In this document: in pieces, positions 45,066 to 50,758 of the stretch | Position numbering within the stretch: the stretch's first letter is position 1 | Layout: every line of letters begins with the position of its first letter | Assembly: GCA_002715965.1 (NCBI GenBank) | Contig: PBAL01000096.1 | Span: 1-50,758 of the forward strand | Direction of reading: 5' to 3' | Length of the DNA stretch: 50,758 bases | Origin: Verrucomicrobiales bacterium | Lineage (GTDB): Bacteria > Verrucomicrobiota > Verrucomicrobiia > Limisphaerales > JAYPXF01 | Position numbers and translations under genes: made by a program | The notes under the pieces: generated by a model | What the model saw: the letters and a program-made list of their open reading frames with translations, nothing else | The model's database searches: none | Told to the model about the DNA's origin: nothing

Positions 45066-46502
45066 TTATGCAGCTTTCGGGTAAGCCTCCATGCTGTGTT
45101 CAGCGAGGTCCAGGCCTTCGGATTCCTCATCCGCGTTGACCCGAACACCCATGATCGCCTTCAAGGCACCGAAGACCACGATCGAGAATACGAACGCGGC
45201 AGCACCGACGGCAGCCACACCGATCAGCTGACCAACGATGGTGAAACCACTGTCAGTCGAGTCGAAGATCGCGCAGGCCAGGATGCCCCAGATTCCACAG
45301 GTTCCGTGGACGGAGATCGCACCGACCGGATCGTCGATCTTCGCCTTGTCGAGGAACAACACGGAGAAGAATACGAGCACGCCGGCAACCAAACCGATGA
45401 TGATCGCGGAGCCAGCGGTCACGATGTCCGCGTTGGCCGTAATGCCGACCAAACCGGCGAGCATGCCGTTCAGTGCCATCGAGAGATCAGGCTTCTTGAG
45501 AATGATCCAGGATATGATGCCACCCATCAGACCGCCTGCAGCAGCAGCCAGTGACGTGGTGGTGAACACCAATCCGAGCGCACCGGGCTCAGCGGAGAGA
45601 ACGGATCCACCATTGAATCCATACCAACCAAACCACAGGAGCAGCACACCAATCGCGGCGAGGGGCATGTTGTGTCCGGGGATCGGACGAACCTTGCCAT
45701 CAACATACTTGCCCTTGCGCGGGCCGAGGATGATCACGCAGGCCAAGGCAGCGAATCCACCGAAGGCATGCACGACAGCAGAACCGGCAAAGTCCTTGAA
45801 ACCAGCTTCACCATTCAAGCCAGTCAGCCAGCCGCCACCCCAGTGCCAGGAACCAACAACCGGATAAGCGAATCCGACCAACAAGGTCGCGAAGATCAGG
45901 AAGGGCAGAAGCTTTACGCGCTCGGCCACCGCACCAGAAACAATCGTTGCAGCCGTGGCGGCAAACATCGCCTGGAAGATGAAGTCACCATAGCCCGTCA
46001 TGCAGAGAGCAACGCCACCGTAACCAAAGGTGTTGCCACCATCACCGTTCAGGTCACCGATCATTCCACCGAGCTTGAAGTAGCCGTTAAAATCACCGGG
46101 GTAGTGCGTGTTGAACCCAAGCACAGCATAGGTAAGCAGCCCCATACAGATGATGAATCCGTTCTTGTAGAGGATGTTCACCGTGTTCTTGGACTGCGTC
46201 ATTCCGCACTCGAGCGCGGCAAATCCCAGATGCATCAGAAAGACCAACGCGGCCGCGATCACAGTCCAGAGCATACTGGTAACGAAGAAATCAAACGCGT
46301 AGGCAGTGCTTCCGTGAGCAGCGACCATTTCGTCATATGCTTTCTTGTTCTCGTCGACTTCCGGTTCTGCGGCAGGTTCAGCCGGGGCTGTGGCAGGTTC
46401 TGCGGGTGGAGCTGCCGCAGCATCGCCTTCGGCAGCCATGGACACCATTGGCGCGCCAATAACGGCGACCGCCAGGGTCAGGATTGAAAAGAGTTTCTTC
46501 AT
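45066..46502 (-). CDS. amt: Ammonium transporter, copy 2 (divergent clade)
   Basis: A 478-residue Amt-family channel. After a signal peptide (first 23 residues) there is an Ala/Pro/Glu-rich linker (to about 50) and then the membrane core. The first helices (ALVFLMHLGFAALECGMTQS) differ from copy 1, placing it in another Amt subclade; VVHAFGGFAAL and SVHGTCGIWGI hold the pore histidines. The tail GLDLAEHSMEAY parallels copy 1. Divergence shows that the amt genes are not a recent duplication even though their PII partners are very alike. The two may differ in affinity or regulation. Confidence 0.95.
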   Translation of the reverse strand: MKKLFSILTLAVAVIGAPMVSMAAEGDAAAAPPAEPATAPAEPAAEPEVDENKKAYDEMVAAHGSTAYAFDFFVTSMLWTVIAAALVFLMHLGFAALECGMTQSKNTVNILYKNGFIICMGLLTYAVLGFNTHYPGDFNGYFKLGGMIGDLNGDGGNTFGYGGVALCMTGYGDFIFQAMFAATAATIVSGAVAERVKLLPFLIFATLLVGFAYPVVGSWHWGGGWLTGLNGEAGFKDFAGSAVVHAFGGFAALACVIILGPRKGKYVDGKVRPIPGHNMPLAAIGVLLLWFGWYGFNGGSVLSAEPGALGLVFTTTSLAAAAGGLMGGIISWIILKKPDLSMALNGMLAGLVGITANADIVTAGSAIIIGLVAGVLVFFSVLFLDKAKIDDPVGAISVHGTCGIWGILACAIFDSTDSGFTIVGQLIGVAAVGAAAFVFSIVVFGALKAIMGVRVNADEESEGLDLAEHSMEAYPKAA

Positions 46503-46539
46503 GGGAGTATGTATTCGTTCAGTTCGTTCGTTGAATGGG

Positions 46540-46878
46540 TTAGATGGCTTCCTCGCCTTTCTCGTCCGTGCGGATGCGGATCACGTTGTCCACCGGCAGG
46601 ATGAACACCTTGCCGTCACCGATCTTGCCGGTCTTGGCACTCTTGGTGATGGCCTCGGCGGCCGTGTCGGCCTTGTCGTCGGGGAGGGCGATCTCCAGTT
46701 TTATCTTCGGCAGAAAATCAACGGTGTATTCACTGCCGCGATAGATTTCGGTGTGGCCCTTCTGGCGGCCAAACCCCTTCACCTCGGAGACGGTCATCCC
46801 TTCAATGCCGACCTCTGCGAGGGCGTCTTTAACTTCCTCAAGCTTGAATGGCTTAATAATGGCTTCGATCTTTTTCAT
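46540..46878 (-). CDS. glnK: PII signal protein, copy 2
   Basis: A 112-residue PII protein, 37 bases upstream of amt copy 2. The T-loop with Tyr51, KTGKIGDGKVFI and RIRTDEKGEEAI are intact. The first 64 residues differ from copy 1 at only three or so positions, while the segment after residue 64 is more variable (PDDKADTAAEAITKS against ADEKIDEAVGAICKG). The start at 46878 is the one that matches the family; the frame open to 46995 is noncoding there. A sigma-54-like site lies about 150 bases upstream. Confidence 0.96.
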   Translation of the reverse strand: MKKIEAIIKPFKLEEVKDALAEVGIEGMTVSEVKGFGRQKGHTEIYRGSEYTVDFLPKIKLEIALPDDKADTAAEAITKSAKTGKIGDGKVFILPVDNVIRIRTDEKGEEAI

Positions 46879-47025
46879 AGTAGCTTTTTTGGCCCGGTAT
46901 CCGCCCGCAATCGGCATTCCCGGTTCCTCACAACCCAATTGAATCCAGTTGTCGAGACCTGCACGATACGGACGAACAACGCAACCGTTGTTCATGTCAC
47001 TGCAAAACAGTGTGCGCTCCCTTTC

Positions 47026-47040
47026 GCACCCCCCGTGCCA
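47026..47040 (-). promoter_or_regulatory. Sigma-54-like promoter before glnK copy 2
   Basis: On the minus strand TGGCAC (47040-47035), five G, then GTGC (47029-47026). The invariant GG and GC are correctly spaced and TGGCAC is exact, but the -12 box is TTGC with one difference. Confidence 0.5.
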
Positions 47041-48007
47041 ACGCCCAATCGCTGTTCACATGGACTTCGCGAAGACCCCTTTAAAGACGAGTCGAGCTTC
47101 GCCCCATGAAACGAATCGATTCGCACGATGAATGAAACCGTGTCTTTTTTTGATCACCCCGCCCAATTCAGACACGTGGAACAGCGACAGAACTGTACAT
47201 CTCTATGCATGAAATCGATTTGACCTTGGGCGAATAGTAGCTCCGGAAGCTTTCCGAAGCATGCGAGCGACGAGTGAAGCGATGTCAGCGCGGAGTCAGG
47301 AGGCGGTGATCCATCGTAAACCTGTTCAACAGTGCGAAAGCGACGACACCATTCCGGCGTCCGGGTTGCTACTACTACGCTCCGACTCGGGACTTCAATT
47401 TTGATCCAAACTTCAAGAACGTTCAAAAACTCCCACCGGGAACACCCGAACTACGCACGCCTATTCTTGGCGAACGGGCGACATTGCTGCCCGGTCAGAC
47501 CACGAATCCTTGATATGAGACACCTCATAACCGCGGCCTCACCCTGCTCAGCTACTCAGTGGCGCAAGGCGCAGACGCGCCAAAAAAGAGCTGAAGCGAA
47601 TGAGGAGGAAGAGCCGGAATTCGAGATCAGGTTCCAGCGGGAATTCGTGGACAACGTCGCGGTCGCGAATCACACATTCATCACTGATGAAAACGACACC
47701 CAATATACCCTCCTCCTCCCCCTGGAATTCAAGCTGACTTCAAACATCGAGGCGCAGAAACTCTGCGCAGAAAAGGTGAACGGGGCAGCGTCTCTCACGA
47801 CTTGGTCCGTTGGTGGATTTTCGATCAGTGCGGTGACGATGCGAAGATAACTGAAGAAAAAAGTGTATTCACTGATGGCACTCGCGCATTGCAATATGAC
47901 GTCACTTGGCGCACCGAGGCGGTGCTCACTCCCCGATCACGGATCATCAAGATCAATCGCCTGTCGAATACGATCTGATTCTTATTTCTTCCGCGCAGCT
48001 GGACGAA
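47041..48007. other. Intergenic region, no supported gene
   Basis: About 970 bases between the nitrogen block and trpF. A plus-strand frame at 47332-47850 is open. Its first part contains RVATTTLRLG, a phrase I associate with translated noncoding repeats in verrucomicrobia. Its second part (EEEEPEFEIRFQREFVDNVA to ISAVTMRR, from the ATG at 47515) looks more protein-like and could be a gene fragment of about 110 codons. Neither has a recognisable family or ribosome site. Confidence 0.5.
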
Positions 48008-48643
48008 TCACAGGATCTCCTGTTCCACCTGGCGCACAGTGTTGATGAAATGCTGAACCAGTCCGATGTCCTTCTTCCCCTTGTCAATCTCCACGCCGCT
48101 TGAGACGTCCACGGCATAAGGCCTGGTTTCATGAATCGCTTCTGCGATGTTCTCTGGGTTCAATCCGCCTGCCAGAATGATCGGCTTCCCTTCATCCTTC
48201 GCCTGACGGGCCAGATCCCAGTTGAACACCGTTCCCGTTCCTCCCTGCATCCCCGGCGTAAAGCTGTCCAGCAGCCAGGCGTCCACATTGTAATCCGCAA
48301 GCTGTTTCAGCACTTGCGCCCCCTGCATCCGAAACGCCTTGATCACTTTCATCGGCGCGAAGTTTGCGCAGAACTCCGGCGACTCATCACCGTGGAATTG
48401 CAGCGTGTTGATTCCGGTTTCCTCTGCTGTCCTTCGCACGGTTTCTTCATCCGCGTCTACGAACAGACCCACACGAGCGACAAACGGTGGCAGATACTTC
48501 GTGATCGCTCGGGCCTTACCCACGGACAGGTAGCGCGGGCTGTCCGGGTAGAAATTTAGTCCAAGTGCGTCTGCCCCGGCCTCCACGCACGCCATCGCAT
48601 CATCCAGCGAGGTCACTCCACAAATCTTGACTTTGATGGGCAT
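48008..48643 (-). CDS. trpF: Phosphoribosylanthranilate isomerase
   Basis: A cytoplasmic TIM-barrel enzyme of tryptophan synthesis that performs the Amadori rearrangement of phosphoribosylanthranilate. It has 211 residues. VKICGVTSLDDA (catalytic Cys), GLNFYPDSPR, TLQFHGDESPEF, LLDSF (general-acid Asp) and ILAGGLNPENI plus VDVSSGVE (phosphate loops) are in canonical order. The start at 48643 is preferred to 48682 because the barrel begins at MPIKVKICG. No other trp gene is adjacent. The 5' region faces argA on the other strand. Confidence 0.96.
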   Translation of the reverse strand: MPIKVKICGVTSLDDAMACVEAGADALGLNFYPDSPRYLSVGKARAITKYLPPFVARVGLFVDADEETVRRTAEETGINTLQFHGDESPEFCANFAPMKVIKAFRMQGAQVLKQLADYNVDAWLLDSFTPGMQGGTGTVFNWDLARQAKDEGKPIILAGGLNPENIAEAIHETRPYAVDVSSGVEIDKGKKDIGLVQHFINTVRQVEQEIL

Positions 48644-48755
48644 CTCTAAGGCGAATATCAATTCGCACGCGACTCGGTTCAAGTATCAATCAGGAATTCG
48701 AGTGGAAATTCATGATTGGAATTTCAACCCCGCTCGACTACGCAATCACCGGCCA

Positions 48756-50033
48756 GTGAAACCAACTGATCTTCGAGGCATTCTCCAGTATGTCCCCGCA
48801 TTCCGGGATCGCATCTTCGTGCTCGCACTCGATGGCGCGATCATCGGCGACGAGAACTTCGCGAATCTGCTGCTCGACATCGCGGTTCTGCGTTCATTGA
48901 ACATCAAGGTGGTAATCGTTCATGGGGCAGGTCAGGCCATTGCCGAAGACGGAAAGCAGCGACACATAACACCGAGCAATCTCGATGGATGTGGAGTCAC
49001 CGATGATGACACTCTTGAGCTTGCGGTAAACGCGGCCAATCGCCTCACCCACGAGATCCTGGCTGGACTCGCAGCCCACGACCTCAGAGCAGTCTGTTCG
49101 AACTGCATCACGGCCAGCCCGATGGGGATCATAAAGGGAATCGATCATCAAAACACCGGCAAGGTCGAACGCGTCGATTGGACGTTCATCGCCAGCCTGC
49201 TGGGAGAGGGATGCACCCCCGTGGTTCCTCCGCTGGGCACGGACGGAGCAGGTGCCACCTATCGGATTAACTCCGACGCAGTTGCCGTTTCTGTCGCCAT
49301 GCAGCTCAAGGCTGCCAAGCTGATCTTCGCATCCCCACATGACGGTCTCCTGCGCCAGGACGGTTCACTGATTCGACAGCTGGCGTTTGGTGCCTTGGAA
49401 GAAGCACTCCATTCCGGCGACATTCAGGAGCGTCTTATCTCCAAGGCACGCCACGCTGCGCAAGCCTGCGAAGGTGGGGTTTCACGTGTCCATGTAATCA
49501 ACGGCCTCATCGACGAAGGATTGCTTGCCGAACTCTTTTCCAACGAGGGCATTGGGACGCTGATTTACGCCTCAGAGTACCAAGGGATTCGACAGGCAAA
49601 GAAAAGTGATATCAGAACGCTTCGACGCATGACTCGCAAGTCGGTCGAAAACGAAGAACTGCTGCGCCGAACTCGAGCATCCATGGAACAGGAATATCAA
49701 GACTACTTCATCTACGAGATCGACAACAATCCCATCGGCTGCGTGGCGCTCCATCGATTTTCAGACACCGACATTGGAGAACTGGCACTGCTCTATGTCT
49801 CGCCCTCACACGAGAATCAGGGCATCGGACGGAAGCTGATGAATTTCGTGGAGGACGAAGCCCGCAATCGTGGAATCGGACGGTTGATTGCTCTCTCCAC
49901 GCAAGCCTTCGCCTTTCTGCAGAATAAGGGCGGCTTCGTGGAAGCCAGTCCTGAGGTGCTCCCCGAAAACCGCCGGACGGCATACGAGCAGAACGGCCGC
50001 AATTCTCGCATACTTGCCAAGTCAGTGAAATGA
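48756..50033 (+). CDS. argA: Amino-acid N-acetyltransferase (N-acetylglutamate synthase)
   Basis: This is the first enzyme of arginine synthesis, acetylating glutamate with acetyl-CoA. It is a fusion of an amino-acid-kinase-like domain (about 1-285, with VVIVHGAGQAI and YRINSDAVAV) and a GNAT domain (about 290-425, with LYVSPSHENQGIGRKLM as the acetyl-CoA loop). The start is uncertain: GTG at 48756 gives MKPTDLRGILQYVP, which fits ArgA proteins, while the frame is open upstream to 48627 and a GTG at 48702 is also possible. The next gene overlaps its stop codon by four bases. Confidence 0.92.
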   Translation: MKPTDLRGILQYVPAFRDRIFVLALDGAIIGDENFANLLLDIAVLRSLNIKVVIVHGAGQAIAEDGKQRHITPSNLDGCGVTDDDTLELAVNAANRLTHEILAGLAAHDLRAVCSNCITASPMGIIKGIDHQNTGKVERVDWTFIASLLGEGCTPVVPPLGTDGAGATYRINSDAVAVSVAMQLKAAKLIFASPHDGLLRQDGSLIRQLAFGALEEALHSGDIQERLISKARHAAQACEGGVSRVHVINGLIDEGLLAELFSNEGIGTLIYASEYQGIRQAKKSDIRTLRRMTRKSVENEELLRRTRASMEQEYQDYFIYEIDNNPIGCVALHRFSDTDIGELALLYVSPSHENQGIGRKLMNFVEDEARNRGIGRLIALSTQAFAFLQNKGGFVEASPEVLPENRRTAYEQNGRNSRILAKSVK

Positions 50034-50572
50034 CTCTCCCTGAAATTGCCTGGAAGCGTTGCAATGAACTGAAGGCCAAACTTTCGCCGGATTTCCTTTG
50101 CGTCATGATCGCTGCACAAAAACTCAACTGGTTCCGCTCCTCAGCATCTTCACCGCGGCCACCCGATTACGATCTCCATTGCTCATTCGACTGCTCCACG
50201 TCCAAATTTGGAATCGGACAACAGGAAGGAACGAACCGCACCCCGCTTGGCTTGCACAGAATCAAAGAGAAAATTGGAGACGGTGAGAGTCCTGACACCG
50301 TCTTCAAAGGTCGCGTCCCCGTGGGCACAGTCGGCGAAGTTCCAGATCCGATGATTACCTGCCGCATCCTCTGGTTGGACGGGCTTGAAGCAGGGTTTAA
50401 CCGGGGAGGCGATGTAGACACTCATGCGCGTTATGTCTACATCCACGGAACCGGCGATGAATCACGCATCGGCCGCCCTGACTCACACGGCTGCGTGCAT
50501 TTACGTGCTACGGATTTGGTGAATTTGTTCGATGCAGTTCCAAGCGGAACACTGGTGTGGATTCAAGAGTAG
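50030..50572 (+). CDS. L,D-transpeptidase (YkuD family)
   Basis: A 180-residue protein with the YkuD catalytic signature IHGTGDESRIGRPDSHGCVH: His139 and the His153-Gly-Cys155 site. Such enzymes form 3-3 peptidoglycan cross-links or attach proteins to the wall. YkuD-type domains act outside the cytoplasm, yet no signal peptide or membrane segment is visible here. The start (ATGA overlap with argA) may therefore be correct and export unusual, or this is a cytoplasmic YkuD relative. The N-terminal 45 residues are unlike known domains. Confidence 0.88.
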   Translation: MTLPEIAWKRCNELKAKLSPDFLCVMIAAQKLNWFRSSASSPRPPDYDLHCSFDCSTSKFGIGQQEGTNRTPLGLHRIKEKIGDGESPDTVFKGRVPVGTVGEVPDPMITCRILWLDGLEAGFNRGGDVDTHARYVYIHGTGDESRIGRPDSHGCVHLRATDLVNLFDAVPSGTLVWIQE

Positions 50573-50655
50573 AAGAGCCAACAGAAAGGCAACCGATTGC
50601 TAGAACTGATGCCCCTGTGCAAGCCTCACAAGGTCTTTCCCCGAATCCACGTTGA

Positions 50656-50758
50656 ACCGCCAACAAACTATATCTGCCGGCCAACGTGATGGCGCACAAC
50701 CTCGGGCGCGAACTGCAGTTGGAAGTTTTCGACCGCCCTGCCACCCAGAAAGCCAAAC
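50656..50758 (+). pseudogene. Probable transposase fragment (runs off window)
   Basis: A frame directly after an in-frame TGA reads NKLYLPANVMAHNLGRELQL. It resembles the segment near the C-terminus of IS1380/IS4-like DDE transposases (MAHNLxRELQM). No start is present. Only about 34 codons are inside the window, so family and intactness cannot be settled. Confidence 0.35.

Noticed and set aside
47332..47850. 172-codon plus-strand ORF
   Set aside because: Its first half carries the RVATTTLRLG repeat phrase; its second half may be a fragment but lacks a start signal and family.
1..50758. tRNA, rRNA or CRISPR arrays
   Set aside because: No cloverleaf with a CCA-type end, no conserved rRNA segments and no regularly spaced short direct repeats were seen by eye.

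Overview
The window looks like chromosomal DNA from a free-living member of the Verrucomicrobiota, probably near Pedosphaera/Limisphaera and probably aquatic. This is an inference from gene content: five arylsulfatases, PQQ-type propeller proteins, a HEAT plus cytochrome c protein of the PVC heme-binding type, MJ0042-like zinc-ribbon fusions, and noncoding repeats I associate with this group. No rRNA, tRNA or CRISPR array was seen.

Layout. 1-1295: 3' part of a sulfatase. 2081-5290: SWIM/SNF2 helicase. 5528-11651: secreted proteins for glycan breakdown (two propeller glycosidase-like proteins, a PQQ propeller, a polysaccharide-lyase-like protein, a heme-motif toroid protein) plus a broken chitinase. 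11799-15693: unknown ORFs split by a MITE-like element, a second sulfatase, and a thioredoxin-like gene that reads through an in-frame TGA and is a selenoprotein candidate. 16009-18263: class III aminotransferase coupled to a prenyltransferase/cyclase-fold protein. 18489-23360: Na+/solute symporter, third sulfatase and a lipoprotein-like or membrane-anchored protein. 23362-24244: internally deleted IS256-type element with both terminal repeats. 24431-27260: dxr, cdsA and a divergent DUF2064 transferase.

27362-32024 holds the most unusual locus: a MotA/ExbB/TolQ-like stator protein with an N-terminal zinc ribbon and a long coiled-coil tail built from six exact-length 58-residue repeats, followed by two paralogous single-pass partners. 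Only one partner keeps the acidic residue expected for ion flow. It resembles the membrane part of Zorya-like motors in plan, but no nuclease or helicase partners are present.

32264-41314: cation/proton antiporter, thioredoxin-TPR protein, TPR membrane protein, HEAT-cytochrome protein, two adjacent sulfatases and a VOC protein. 41475-41765: an arylsulfotransferase remnant. 41958-46878: a nitrogen-assimilation block on the minus strand, with two tandem glnK-amt pairs, each behind a sigma-54-like promoter, and then a type II glutamine synthetase. 48008-50572: trpF, argA and an L,D-transpeptidase. The right edge enters a probable transposase fragment.

Together the genes suggest a heterotroph that desulfates and degrades sulfated polysaccharides and scavenges ammonium.
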